Assembly: GCA_035318505.1 (NCBI GenBank)
Contig: DATHEQ010000374.1
Coordinates: 4,421 to 68,420, forward strand
DNA from: DASWDH01 sp035318505
GTDB taxonomy: Bacteria > Myxococcota_A > Polyangia > Polyangiales > Polyangiaceae
DNA: 64,000 nt
Direction: 5' to 3'
In this document: positions 37,464 through 47,158 of the stretch, one piece after another
Numbering within the stretch: the stretch's first letter is position 1
Layout of the letters: the number at the start of each line of letters is the position of its first letter
The notes under the pieces: generated by a model
Seen by the model: only the letters and a program-made list of their open reading frames with translations
Told to the model about the DNA's origin: nothing
Database searches by the model: none
Translations under genes and position numbers: made by a program

Positions 37464-38110
37464 GTTGTCCTCGAGGTTTTGGGAGACCCCTCGGCGATGG
37501 CCGAAGCTACCTTGACGCGAATGGATCGAAACCTCTGTCGAAGACGCGCCGCCTCCCGCTCGATCGCCTCGGGAGCGGTGTCTTGCTCTTCGAGAAATGC
37601 GGCCGCAATCTCGTTCCACGCGAGCCCGCGCTCGACACGAAGCACCAAGAGATCGCGGTCTTCGTCGGAAAGGGACGTGCGCAGGTTTTCCAGCTGATCG
37701 CCCCGCTCCGCGTTGACCGATCCTCCCTGCGACGAGACGTGGGTCGGGAGCTCATCGGCTTTCGACAATGTCGTCTGCGAAACTCCGGCTTTGGGGTGGC
37801 GCGCCCGACATCGGCTCGCTTCGCGTCGCGCGACGATGTAACTCCAAGAGCGTAACGAACATTCCCAGCGAAAAGCAGCGAGCCCCCGCCATAACTTTTC
37901 GCAAGCTGCGCTATGGGCTTCGTCGGCCAGCACGACGTCGCCAAGCAATCGGTGCAAGAACGGCCGGAGCTCGGCCGAAAGCCGCGTCAAGAGCATGTCG
38001 GCCGCTTGGCGTTGACGGCCGGCGACGACGAGACCCTGCACTTCCGCATCGAAGGCTGCGAAATCGCTTCCCTGCTGCGTTTCGGTCACCGCTGCCCCGC
38101 TGCGCGCCAC
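37460..38110 (-). CDS. RNA polymerase sigma factor (ECF type)
   Basis: The 216-residue protein has sigma70 region 2 features (VVLADEAHSAACEKLWRGLAAFRWECSLRSWSYIVARREASR, residues about 58-100) and a region-4-like C-terminus (SDEDRDLLVLRVERGLAWNEIAAAFLE, from about residue 147). It would direct polymerase to a small regulon. Its stop overlaps the kinase ATG, so sigma and kinase are made together. No anti-sigma factor is adjacent; the kinase with an extracytoplasmic domain is the obvious candidate input. The GTG at 38110 is the first usable start. Confidence 0.85.
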   Translation of the reverse strand: MARSGAAVTETQQGSDFAAFDAEVQGLVVAGRQRQAADMLLTRLSAELRPFLHRLLGDVVLADEAHSAACEKLWRGLAAFRWECSLRSWSYIVARREASRCRARHPKAGVSQTTLSKADELPTHVSSQGGSVNAERGDQLENLRTSLSDEDRDLLVLRVERGLAWNEIAAAFLEEQDTAPEAIEREAARLRQRFRSIRVKVASAIAEGSPKTSRTT

Positions 38111-38346
38111 GAATGCGTTACACCCCCTCGTGCAACGCGTCCACGCGGCTCAACTGCTCGATACCAGGTGGAGAAACGAAGCGCCGGGTGTGAGGTCATC
38201 AGTATCAAGACCTCCGCCAACCACTTTTGTGAGGTTGATACGCTTTTGACCCACACCTGCCCGGTGGGAGAGCCGTGTCGTCGACCGAGCCGCTCTCGTG
38301 CGCTCGGCCGCGAGCCCGAGGCGCGCAGAGGTGCCCGCTTGGGCCT

Positions 38347-40464
38347 TTAGATGCGGGTCGGCTTCAGCGCGACCCGATAGAGCAGCGTTCCCATGCCGAC
38401 GAAGCAAGCGACGCCGAGCAGTGCGTACCCCTCGGCGCCGAGCGCGTGGTGCATCGAATCGTGCAGGTTCACGCCTTCCAAAAACCCCTGCAGCGACGTG
38501 CTACCCGACTCTTTCAATTTGTCGGCGCCCGCCACGAGGAATGCCACGAGCACCCCTGCCAGCGCGCCGCCCGCGACGAGCCCGGTGGCGAAGAGACTGC
38601 CGGGGCCGAGATCGTCCTCGTGCGAGGGTACGCCGCCTTTTTTGCGATCGACGAGGCCGCGAATCATGCCGCCGCAGAAAATGGGGAGCGTGGTCGAGAG
38701 CGGCAGATAGGCGCCCACCGCGAAGGAAAGCGAGGAGACGCCGCAGAGCTGGATGGTGACGGAAAGGAAGACGCCGACCAAAACGAACTGCCAGTCGAGG
38801 TTGTGCGCGAGCAGCCCCTTGATGAGCGTCGCCATCAGCGTGCCCTGCGGCGCGGGGAACTTCTCGGAGCCGATGGCGTGCCGCACGATGCCGGTGACGG
38901 GGTCGACGCTGGGGTTGTCGAGCACCTTCATGGTGATGCCAATGACGACGGCAGCGGCGACGGCGCCGATCATGAGCCCCACTTGTTGGTGTCGGGGCGT
39001 CGCCCCGACGATGTAACCGGTCTTGAGATCCTGGCTCGTCGCGCCCGCATTGGCCGCCGCGATGCAGACCATGCCGCCTACGCAGAGCGCCATGGGTTGG
39101 TACGCGTCACCCGTCCAGCCGAGCCCGACGAAGATGAGGCACGTCGCCATGAGGGTCGCGATGGTCATGCCGGAGACGGGGTTCGAGCTCGTGCCGATGA
39201 CGCCCACGATGCGCGACGAAACCGTGACGAAGAAGAAGCCGAAAATGACGACCATCACCCCCGTGGCGATCTTGCCGAGCACGCCCGCCTCGCCGGGGAT
39301 GAACGGGAGCACCGCCATGATGAAGACGAGGAGCAAGCTCCCCCCGACGACGACGGTGATCGGTAGATCCTGCTCGGTGCGCCGCGTGGCGACGCCGGAG
39401 TCCTTCTCGCGGAGCGACGCGATGCTGCCCTGGAAAGCGGAGACGATGGTGGGAATGGTGCGGATGAGCGTGATGAAGCCACCGGCGGCCACGGCGCCGG
39501 CGCCGATCTGGCGCACGTAGGCGAAGTAGATGGCGCGGTTCAGATTGACGAATTCTTGCGCGGCGGGGTTCCATCCGAAGGCGCCCGGTTTGGTGAGGTC
39601 CGCCAGGTAGCCGAGCTTCGTCAGCTGAACGGCGATCACGCTCGGTGGCACCAGCGAGGCCAGCAGCGGAATCACGCCGAGCCAGGCGAGAACGCCGCCG
39701 GCCACGAGCACGCCGGCGATGCGCGGCCCGATGATGTACCCGACGCCCATGTATTCGGGGGTGATATCGGCCGCCACCGTCGCCGCGGGAAAAACCCGGC
39801 TGCGCACGCTGCTCATCCAGAGCGGCGTCTCTTCGATGACGCCGAGGATCTTCTGAAAAAGCGCGTAGAGAAAAGCGAACCCGAGCCCCTGGTACGCGGT
39901 TTTCGCGAGATCCCCGCCTTTTTCACCGGCGATGAGCACCGACGCGCAGGCGGTCCCCTCGGGATAGGGAAGATTGCCGTGCTCTTTGACGATGAGCGCC
40001 CGACGCAGCGGGATCATCATGAGCACGCCGAGCATGCCGCCGAGGAGCGCCAACGTGAAGATCGTCCAGTAACCGAAATACGCGGTACCGACGCTGAGAC
40101 CGTCAGCGCCGGTCGCGAGAAAAAGAAAACCGGGAAGCGTGAAGACGACGCCGGAGGCGATCGATTCGCCCGCCGAGCCTATCGTCTGAACGATGTTGTT
40201 CTCGAGAATGGTCGAGCCGCCCAGCTTCTTCAGCAGCGATATCGAAAGCACGGCGATGGGAATGGATGCCGAAACGGTGAGGCCGGCGCGGAGCGCGAGG
40301 TAGACGGTGGAGGCGCCGAAAATAACGCCGAAGAGCGCTCCGATGAGCACCGCCTTGGGCGTGAATTCCGCCACGTTCTGGTCGTCGGCGACGTACGGCT
40401 GGAAGGATTCGTCGGACGCGGGCGCCGGCGACACGGGGGGTGGGGACACGCGAGCTTGGGCCAT
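38347..40464 (-). CDS. OPT family oligopeptide transporter
   Basis: The 705-residue protein has a ~30-residue cytoplasmic leader, then about sixteen hydrophobic segments typical of the oligopeptide transporter (OPT) family: TPKAVLIGALFGVIFGASTVYLALRAGLTVSAS at residues 36-68, NNIVQTIGSAGESIASGVVF near residue 90, PYPEGTACASVL near residue 165. Bacterial members import peptides or metal chelates by proton symport, but the substrate is not known. The ATG at 40464 follows a GGCGGGG ribosome-like site; the longer frame to 40512 is less likely. It diverges from the DUF885 gene. Confidence 0.88.
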   Translation of the reverse strand: MAQARVSPPPVSPAPASDESFQPYVADDQNVAEFTPKAVLIGALFGVIFGASTVYLALRAGLTVSASIPIAVLSISLLKKLGGSTILENNIVQTIGSAGESIASGVVFTLPGFLFLATGADGLSVGTAYFGYWTIFTLALLGGMLGVLMMIPLRRALIVKEHGNLPYPEGTACASVLIAGEKGGDLAKTAYQGLGFAFLYALFQKILGVIEETPLWMSSVRSRVFPAATVAADITPEYMGVGYIIGPRIAGVLVAGGVLAWLGVIPLLASLVPPSVIAVQLTKLGYLADLTKPGAFGWNPAAQEFVNLNRAIYFAYVRQIGAGAVAAGGFITLIRTIPTIVSAFQGSIASLREKDSGVATRRTEQDLPITVVVGGSLLLVFIMAVLPFIPGEAGVLGKIATGVMVVIFGFFFVTVSSRIVGVIGTSSNPVSGMTIATLMATCLIFVGLGWTGDAYQPMALCVGGMVCIAAANAGATSQDLKTGYIVGATPRHQQVGLMIGAVAAAVVIGITMKVLDNPSVDPVTGIVRHAIGSEKFPAPQGTLMATLIKGLLAHNLDWQFVLVGVFLSVTIQLCGVSSLSFAVGAYLPLSTTLPIFCGGMIRGLVDRKKGGVPSHEDDLGPGSLFATGLVAGGALAGVLVAFLVAGADKLKESGSTSLQGFLEGVNLHDSMHHALGAEGYALLGVACFVGMGTLLYRVALKPTRI

Positions 40465-40527
40465 GCAATCCCCGCCAGCTCTAGGCGAAAGCGCCAGCTG
40501 CGTCACCTGCAAACGGCCGGGAGCAAT

Positions 40528-40554
40528 TGCCGCTCTGCGTCGTGCCGCTCTGCG
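40528..40554. repeat. 12-bp direct repeat between the OPT and DUF885 genes
   Basis: TGCCGCTCTGCG occurs at 40528-40539 and 40543-40554 (period 15) in the divergent promoter region. Function unknown; it could be an operator half-site array. Confidence 0.45.
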
Positions 40555-40646
40555 CTCCGCTCACGTGCCGCGTGCAGCGGACCGTTCGCTGCCGCGCGCT
40601 TGACGCCGCAGGCCCGACCTCCCAAGGTGCGCGGAAAAGGAGCTCG

Positions 40647-42461
40647 ATGATGAGATACGCGAAGACGCTTTCGGTCGTTTTGCCGCTTTTGCTGGGCGCT
40701 TGCGGCGCGCAGTCGCGTTCGAGCACCTGCAAGACGGCTTCGACAGGGGTCGCGGCAACGCCTGCGCCGACAAGCACGCTGCCGGAGTGGATACAGCGCA
40801 GCAACGCCATTTCCGACATCTTGGTCGGAGTGCAGGCGCGCTTCATGCCCGAGCTCGCGTCCCGCTACGGCGTCGAGCGCGTCGACGATCAGATCGTCGA
40901 TCTCAAACCCGGGCACGGCGAGCGCTACCGGGCTGCGCTCCGCGACGCGATCACCACCATCGAGACGCGCGGCTCCGCCGAAACCGATGCTCGCGTGCGC
41001 CGCGACGTGGCCATCCTCGTCAAGGCGGCGCGCCTCTACATCAAAGACTCCGAGCTGCGCGAGGCCAACGAAGTCCCCTATTACAACCCGACCGAGATCA
41101 TCTTCCACAGCATGCAGGGGCTCCTCGACGACCAAGTGCCGGCGCCGCGCCGCGAGCGCGCCCTCGGGCGACTGCGCAAATACGCGGGCGTGGATGGGGG
41201 CACGCCTCTCACGGAGCTCGCCAAGACCGAGACGCGCGAGCGCATGGGTCGACCGGGCCTGGCCGCGCCGAACCGGTTGGCAGTGGAAAAGCACCTCGCC
41301 ACCAACGGCCACATCCGGAGCGGCATCGGCGACCTTCTGAAAAAGTATCAGATCGCCGGCCACGAAGAGCCTTACAAGACGCTGCTGACGCAGCTTACCG
41401 AGTACGACGCCTTCGTGAAGAGCGACGTGCTTCCCAAGGCCCGTCCCGAATTCGCGCTGCCGCCCGCGATCTACGCGCTGAACCTCGAGCGGTTCGGCGT
41501 CGATATTCCACAAGCCGAGCTGGTGGAGCGGGCACACCGCGCCTTTACCGAGATTCAAAAAGAAATGGCCGACGTTGCTCGGCAGATCGCCGAGCAACGC
41601 AAACTGCCGAGCTCGGACTATCGCGACGTGATCCGCGAGCTCAAGAAAGATCAGCTGGTCGGAGAGGCGATTCTCCCCCATTACAAACAGCGGCTCACGG
41701 ACATCGAAACCATCATCCGGCGCGAAAAGTTGGTCACCCTGCCGGAGAGACCGGCGCGCATTCGGCTCGGCACACCCGCCGAGAACGCGCAGCAGCCGGC
41801 TCCGCACATGGTCCCGCCGCGGCTCCTCGGCAATACGGGCGAGCAAGGGGAATTCGTGCTCCCGCTCAGCGTCCCCGCCCCCGAAGGATCCCAGGAATCC
41901 GCGCAAAAGCTGGACGACTTCACCTTTGCGGCCGCTTCGTGGACGCTCACCGCGCACGAAGCGCGCCCCGGCCACGAGATGCAGTTCGCGTCGCTCGTCG
42001 AGCGCGGGGTCTCCACTGCGCGCGCCATCTACGCCTTCAACAGCACCAACGTGGAAGGTTGGGGGCTCTACTCCGAGTACATCATGCTGCCGTTCATGCC
42101 GCTCGACGGTAAGCTCATCTCTCTCCAGCTGCGCCTTCAGCGCGCGGTGCGCGCGTTCATCGACCCCGAGCTGCAGGCCGGCAAATGGACGTTCGACTCG
42201 GCATGGGCATACCTCGAGAAAGAGGTGGGGCTCTCGCACGCGTTTGCAAAGTCCGAGATCGAACGCTTCACGTTCCGTGCGCCCGGGCAGGCCACCTCGT
42301 ACTTCTATGGCTACAGCCGGCTACTCGAGCTCCGTAAGGAAATCGAGGCCAAGCTCGCCGGTCGCTTCGATGCGCAACGCTTTCACGACTTCGTGCTGGC
42401 GCAGGGCCTTCTTCCGCCCGACCTCATGCGCGAAGCGGTCATGACCGAGTTCGCGAAATGA
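40647..42461 (+). CDS. DUF885 family lipoprotein (predicted metallopeptidase)
   Basis: The 604-residue protein begins with a lipoprotein signal (MMRYAKTLSVVLPLLLGAC) and carries the DUF885 signature TAHEARPGHEMQF near residue 436, where the H-E-x3-G-H arrangement is a putative zinc site, and SYFYGYSRLLELRKEI near the C-terminus. DUF885 proteins are predicted peptidases of the bacterial envelope; substrates are unknown. The ATG at 40647 has AAGGAG just upstream, so the longer frame to 40527 is rejected. It is followed after 94 bases by the HEAT/cyclophilin gene. Confidence 0.87.
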   Translation: MMRYAKTLSVVLPLLLGACGAQSRSSTCKTASTGVAATPAPTSTLPEWIQRSNAISDILVGVQARFMPELASRYGVERVDDQIVDLKPGHGERYRAALRDAITTIETRGSAETDARVRRDVAILVKAARLYIKDSELREANEVPYYNPTEIIFHSMQGLLDDQVPAPRRERALGRLRKYAGVDGGTPLTELAKTETRERMGRPGLAAPNRLAVEKHLATNGHIRSGIGDLLKKYQIAGHEEPYKTLLTQLTEYDAFVKSDVLPKARPEFALPPAIYALNLERFGVDIPQAELVERAHRAFTEIQKEMADVARQIAEQRKLPSSDYRDVIRELKKDQLVGEAILPHYKQRLTDIETIIRREKLVTLPERPARIRLGTPAENAQQPAPHMVPPRLLGNTGEQGEFVLPLSVPAPEGSQESAQKLDDFTFAAASWTLTAHEARPGHEMQFASLVERGVSTARAIYAFNSTNVEGWGLYSEYIMLPFMPLDGKLISLQLRLQRAVRAFIDPELQAGKWTFDSAWAYLEKEVGLSHAFAKSEIERFTFRAPGQATSYFYGYSRLLELRKEIEAKLAGRFDAQRFHDFVLAQGLLPPDLMREAVMTEFAK

Positions 42462-42555
42462 CGTAAGGACATCTCGTCCGTTCGTCCCTCTCGCCGCGCG
42501 CGCCGAGGTGCGGTATGCGAGAGCACGCCGTTCTTCTCTCGTCGGGAGGGCACTC

Positions 42556-44637
42556 ATGAAGATGCACGGTCTCGAGCGCATGCGCAGTTTCGGTCCATCC
42601 GCAGCATGGCTGGTGTTCATGCTCGTCGTTCCGTCGTGCGGAACGGAAGCCATGCCGGACGCGGAGGCGGCCACCGTCGACGAGCTCGAGGTCGAGCGGG
42701 CGTCGCATCGTGCCGCGCTACAAGAGATCACGGTCATCGAAGATCACCGCCTCCTCGACAACGCACGGCTCAAGCGATTCATCGCCAGCCCCATCATCGT
42801 CGAGGCCGAGGCCGCGCTCATCGCCGCCGGTCGCATTGGTGACACCGCCCTCACGGACGATGCCGCCGCCGCGCTCCACTCGCCGAGCACGAGAGTGCGC
42901 AAGGCTGCCGCGTTCTGCCTCGGGCTCCTCGGTGGCGACACGGCACGCACGGCGTTGCGCACGGGGTTCGACGTCGAAGCGAAGCCCTCTGTGCGAGCTG
43001 CGCTCGCGCTCGCGCTGGGGCGCGTCGGCGTCGTCGACGACGTGCCGCGCCTGGCCAGCGCGCTTTCTCCAACCGCCACCGCGGAGGTGAACGGCGCCGC
43101 TGCGGAAGGGATCGCCACCGTGCTGCGGAGCACCACCGACGTCGTTGTAGTCGCGCCCGAAACGATCGCCCGCCTCATCGAGCTCGCCGGCATCGCGCCC
43201 GACGAGCGGGCGACGCCCGCAGCCTTTGCCCTCGCTCAGATCCGCGGGGAGGGCACGCTCTTTCCGGAGGCGTCCGTCATCGACAGCTTTCAACGCGCAG
43301 AATCCCCCACCACGCGCGCCTACCTCGCGCGCCTTCTGCGACGCATCGCCACGCCCGCCGCCATCGACACCCTCACCGCTGCGCTCGCGTCCGACCCCTC
43401 GACCATCGCTCGCGCGGAGATGGCGCGCCAACTGGGGCTCGCTCCTCCCAGTACCGGCGTCATCATGGCCCTCGGCAAAGCACTCACCGATCCCGCGGCG
43501 CAAGTCGTGGTGGCGGGCCTCCAATCCATCGTCGACAAGAAAATCGCCGTCGCCGCAGCGTCGCTCGCTTCCGCGATCGCCGCCCTCGTCGACGACGCGC
43601 GATCGCCTTGGATTCGTGCCGAAGCGCTGCCCGCGCTCTGCGCCGTGGACCCGACGTCCGCGCGCCCTCGCGTAGAATCAGCAATCTCGAGCACGCCCCG
43701 CCGCGTCAAAATCGCCGGCGTGACCGGCCTTGGCGTGCTCGGCACCGACGTCGATCTTGCCAAGCTCGACACCCTCTTGGCGGACGCCGATCCCAGTGTC
43801 GTCTCTGCCGTCATCGACGTCATCGCGGGTTTCGAGACGGCGCGCATCAGCGCCGCCACGGTCGCCAACGTGCGTGCGTCTTTGTCGATCCACGATGTCG
43901 CGGTCGTCAGTTCCGCCGCGAGTGCGGCGGGCGCGCACGGCTGGACCGAATTTGCGCCCGACCTCGCCGCGATCTACGACGCCTCGCCCGGTTCGGCGTG
44001 GATCGAAGGGCGCATGGCCATCCTCGGCGCGCTCGGCAACCTCGGCGACATGTCGGTATTGCCGACGCTAGAACGCGCCTTCGACGATCCAGAGCGCGTC
44101 GTCGTCGCCGCCGCGGCCGACGCCTATTTGGCCCTCACGAAGACCGATGTCAGCGCGCGCATTCCCCGCGCCAGCCGCGTCACTGCCGATACGCCGAGCG
44201 CGAGGTCCATCGCCCACGCACTCCGAGCGAAAGTGCTCCTCGTTACTTCGCGCGGCCCGATCATGATGCAAATGCTGCCCGAAGCTCCGCTGAACGCCGC
44301 CAACTTCGTCGCCCTCGTTGAACGGGGATTTTATGACGGCCTCGATTTCCATCGCGTCATTCCCGACTTCGTGGCGCAAGGTGGCGACCCGCGCGGTGAC
44401 GGCTATGGGGGATCCGACGCGCTCGTGCGTGAGGAGATCGGCGCGCCACACCGCCGCGGCACGGTAGGAATGGCCACCGCCGGAAAAGACACCGCCAGCT
44501 GCCAATTTTTCATCAATCACGGTTGGAACGTGCACCTCGACGCAAGTTACACGGCCTTCGCCGAGGTCGTCGCGGGCATGGACGTCGCCGATCGGTTGGA
44601 GATCGGTGACGTGATCCACGCGGCGTACACATTCTGA
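42556..44637 (+). CDS. HEAT-repeat and cyclophilin-type peptidyl-prolyl isomerase fusion lipoprotein
   Basis: The 693-residue protein has a lipoprotein signal (WLVFMLVVPSC) and about 500 residues of HEAT-like repeats (ALHSPSTRVRKAAAFCLGLLG and similar). A C-terminal cyclophilin domain follows (from about residue 555): NAANFVALVERGFYDGLDFH, RVIPDFVAQGGDPRGDG, TASCQFFINH. The domain would isomerise prolyl bonds, and the HEAT array would hold client proteins. It is anchored to the envelope. ATG at 42556 follows GGGAGGG; the frame to 42508 is rejected. Cyclophilin key residues FH-R and QGGDP are present. Confidence 0.86.
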   Translation: MKMHGLERMRSFGPSAAWLVFMLVVPSCGTEAMPDAEAATVDELEVERASHRAALQEITVIEDHRLLDNARLKRFIASPIIVEAEAALIAAGRIGDTALTDDAAAALHSPSTRVRKAAAFCLGLLGGDTARTALRTGFDVEAKPSVRAALALALGRVGVVDDVPRLASALSPTATAEVNGAAAEGIATVLRSTTDVVVVAPETIARLIELAGIAPDERATPAAFALAQIRGEGTLFPEASVIDSFQRAESPTTRAYLARLLRRIATPAAIDTLTAALASDPSTIARAEMARQLGLAPPSTGVIMALGKALTDPAAQVVVAGLQSIVDKKIAVAAASLASAIAALVDDARSPWIRAEALPALCAVDPTSARPRVESAISSTPRRVKIAGVTGLGVLGTDVDLAKLDTLLADADPSVVSAVIDVIAGFETARISAATVANVRASLSIHDVAVVSSAASAAGAHGWTEFAPDLAAIYDASPGSAWIEGRMAILGALGNLGDMSVLPTLERAFDDPERVVVAAAADAYLALTKTDVSARIPRASRVTADTPSARSIAHALRAKVLLVTSRGPIMMQMLPEAPLNAANFVALVERGFYDGLDFHRVIPDFVAQGGDPRGDGYGGSDALVREEIGAPHRRGTVGMATAGKDTASCQFFINHGWNVHLDASYTAFAEVVAGMDVADRLEIGDVIHAAYTF

Positions 44638-44677
44638 AGGTTGATCGACGCCCGGCTCTTCGCGCTCGCGCTTCGAT

Positions 44678-45004
44678 TTACGCGTCGGGCTGAACGAGCA
44701 CCCAAGACGCGAGAAGATCGGGATTCTCCACGACCTCGCCCGTACTTCGAAGGCGATACTCACCGGCGGGAGCTCGCCGAACGGACCGCAGATCGGGCGG
44801 TAGCCAGTAGGTGCGCCCTTCGGTGTGCAGTTCGAGGCAGATGCCTCGCTTAGGGTCGGACGTGACGATGCGACCGTAGAGCTGCTCCATGCGCAGCCGC
44901 TTGCCGCGAGGATCTTCGATTCGCAATCCGACGAGGATTTGCTTGCCATTCAAGTCGTCCCAACCCACTTCCTCGGGAGCATCGTCGTCCACGGGTTCGC
45001 TCAC
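44678..45004 (-). CDS. Hypothetical protein, about 108 aa
   Basis: I do not recognise a family. The frame is open to 45283, but the upstream part would overlap the divergent cysteine-rich gene; the GTG at 45004 gives a compact acidic start (VSEPVDDDAPEEVGWDDLNG). The rest has a beta-rich pattern with LRMEQLYGRIVTSDP, KRGICLELHTEGRTYWLPPD and RLRSTGEVVENPDLLASWVL, suggesting a small beta-barrel or OB-like domain. There is no signal or membrane segment. The start is uncertain. Confidence 0.5.
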   Translation of the reverse strand: MSEPVDDDAPEEVGWDDLNGKQILVGLRIEDPRGKRLRMEQLYGRIVTSDPKRGICLELHTEGRTYWLPPDLRSVRRAPAGEYRLRSTGEVVENPDLLASWVLVQPDA

Positions 45005-45200
45005 GCGGCGGAAAGTAACATGCCCTGGACGACGGAACAAAAGACGGCTCGGATCACTGACGCTCCCAAACGGAACAGCCGAGCTGGCCTGCACATTGCA
45101 GCCGGGGACGGAGAGCAATACGAGCCGTTCGGACCTCTTCGGGAGGGTAATGCGACGTCGCGGAGCGGCGAGGCACGGTTGCATGCGAAAGGAGCCTCCC

Positions 45201-46436
45201 ATGATTCGCGCAAAATATGCCGCGTGGCCGATTCTTGCCGGCGCTTTGCTGACGCCTATGTTGATGGACTGCGGCGCAGCCAAAGACTTTCAAGAGCTTT
45301 CCGCTGGTTGCAATGAAGTCGACCAAGGGACCGATGCCGTCGGCAAACTCAACGTCGACGCGAACGTCAAAGCGATCGCCGTTGCTTCAGCGGAGCTAAA
45401 GGAGTCGGCGGCGCGCATCAAGCGGGACGTCAAGGCCGCGTGCATCGATGTCTGCAATCGCCTGGAAATCCAAGACACGTGGTCTTCCTTTAAAGATGAC
45501 GACAAATCGATCTCCAACGGCGACGGCACCGGAGCCTGCGACAAGGCTGCACAAGAGATCAACTCCATCATGGCCGAAACGAAGGCGAGCGCGCACTTCG
45601 CTCTGGTGGTGACGGAACCGAAGTGCACGGTCGACACAGACTTCCAGGCCTCGTGCGAAGCGGGTTGCAAGGTCGATGAGGTTTGCACGCCCGGACAGAT
45701 CGACGTCGTTACGCGGTGTGAGCCCGCCAAGCTCAGCGTCCAGTGCCACGGGACCTGCCAGGCCAACGCCGTGTGCGAGGGCACCGCTGAAGTCGAAACG
45801 GAGTGCGAGGGCAGTTGTGGTGGGAGGTGCCGGGGCTCCTGCGAAGGCCCGTGGGTTGCCGAGGATGGGAGTTTGGCCTCGGAGGGCAGTTGCAACGGGA
45901 AGTGTAGAGGGAAATGCAAGGGCACCTGCTCGGGTGAATGCAAGGTGACCACCACGACGGGCATTTCATGCGGCGCCTCGGCCAGCTGTCGAGGTGGCTG
46001 CTCGGGCGAATACTCCGCGCCCAAATGCGAGACGGAGCTGAAGCGGCTCCCGCCCGAGTGCCACGCCGACACCCACTGTGAGGTGAGCTGCAGCAGCAGG
46101 GCGCGATCACATGTCCAGTGTTCGGAACCACAGGTGACGCTGCTCGCCGACGTGCGCGTTTCGGCCAAAGTCGCCGCCTTGAAAGACGCCATCGAGGCGA
46201 ATTTCCCGAAGCTCGTCCTGGCTGCACGCACGGAAGGACCCATCGTACAGAAGGCTCTGAAGGACATGGGTGACGCGGCCTCGGAGTTCGCGAATACGCA
46301 GTCCAATCTCAGCGCCAAGTCGGCCGCCTGCATCGCAGGGGCGGGGCAAGTGTCGGCCAATGCCTTTGCGTCCATTGACGTCTCCGTCAAGGGAAGCGCG
46401 AAGGTGCATGACAGCTGTAGCGACAATGAAAGCTGA
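45201..46436 (+). CDS. Cysteine-rich secreted protein with a cysteine every fourth residue
   Basis: The 411-residue protein has a signal-like N-terminus (MIRAKYAAWPILAGALLTPMLMDC), with a Cys that could be lipidated although the lipobox is not canonical. I count 32 cysteines. Residues about 195-245 run as C-x3-C ladders: ECEGSCGGRCRGSCEG, then, after a 14-residue gap, SCNGKCRGKCKGTCSGEC. The flanking regions are alpha-helical and Ala/Lys-rich (residues 50-95 and 320-395). The ATG at 45201 follows AAAGGAG. The 3' end overlaps the next gene by about 29 bases. Function unknown. Confidence 0.75.
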   Translation: MIRAKYAAWPILAGALLTPMLMDCGAAKDFQELSAGCNEVDQGTDAVGKLNVDANVKAIAVASAELKESAARIKRDVKAACIDVCNRLEIQDTWSSFKDDDKSISNGDGTGACDKAAQEINSIMAETKASAHFALVVTEPKCTVDTDFQASCEAGCKVDEVCTPGQIDVVTRCEPAKLSVQCHGTCQANAVCEGTAEVETECEGSCGGRCRGSCEGPWVAEDGSLASEGSCNGKCRGKCKGTCSGECKVTTTTGISCGASASCRGGCSGEYSAPKCETELKRLPPECHADTHCEVSCSSRARSHVQCSEPQVTLLADVRVSAKVAALKDAIEANFPKLVLAARTEGPIVQKALKDMGDAASEFANTQSNLSAKSAACIAGAGQVSANAFASIDVSVKGSAKVHDSCSDNES

Positions 46437-47148
46437 ACGACGACGAAGCGGGCGGCGCGCCCGGTGCTTGGGCGCGCCGCTCGCGATGGTGTGCGTGACC
46501 ATCACCGGCGCAGCCGTCGCGACGCCCGCCGAGGGCGCCGCGACGGCCTCGGTCAATGAGGCACCATCGTCCGATGAGCACGCCAAGGACGTGAAAGGGC
46601 TCGATCTATTTTTTTTCGAAGCGGAAAGCGGTGCTGCCTACGTTGGTCTTCAAACGCTGAACGTGAAGCGCGACGTCGTTCCGACCTCGACGCGCAGCGA
46701 AGACGTAGGCGGATTTTTCGGACTCCTCGGCGGCGTGAAGCTTCTCTTCTTGTCGATCGGACCTCACGCCAAGTTCGGGCGCTTTCAAGATTGGGATCTC
46801 TGGACGCTCGACCTCGACGTGGGCTTTCACGCTCCCCTCGGCGCGGTCGAGCCGTTCCTTCGTCTGGGCGGCGGATACACGCATCTGTCGCGCGCGTTCG
46901 ACAAAGTGAGAAACGGCGGAAGCCTTCGTTCGGACGGCTATAACTTGTCGCTCGCGCTGGGCGCCGACTATTTCGTGACGCGATACCTGACCGTAGGCGC
47001 CAGATTCAGCGGCGAACTGATTGGGCTTCATCGAGCGGGCGTCAACCTCGACACCCAAGACGGTCTCGTCAACGATTACCTGAAGTACGACGGCGCCGCG
47101 TTAGGCCTCGCGCTCGGCGGAGGACTCGCGCTCGGTCTTCACCTCTGA
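46408..47148 (+). CDS. Probable outer-membrane beta-barrel protein
   Basis: The 246-residue product has a basic leader and a signal-like hydrophobic stretch (APLAMVCVTITGAAVA), then alternating hydrophobic strands ending in a Gly/Leu-rich strand (ALGLALGGGLALGLHL), with RLGGGYTHLSRAF and LDLDVGFHAPLG. This is the pattern of an 8-stranded OMP-like barrel, but I recognise no specific family. The ATG at 46408 lies inside the end of the cysteine-rich gene (an ATG at 46426 is an alternative), so the two are translationally coupled. It converges with gltD. Confidence 0.62.
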   Translation: MTAVATMKAERRRSGRRARCLGAPLAMVCVTITGAAVATPAEGAATASVNEAPSSDEHAKDVKGLDLFFFEAESGAAYVGLQTLNVKRDVVPTSTRSEDVGGFFGLLGGVKLLFLSIGPHAKFGRFQDWDLWTLDLDVGFHAPLGAVEPFLRLGGGYTHLSRAFDKVRNGGSLRSDGYNLSLALGADYFVTRYLTVGARFSGELIGLHRAGVNLDTQDGLVNDYLKYDGAALGLALGGGLALGLHL

Positions 47149-47158
47149 TAGGTGACGG

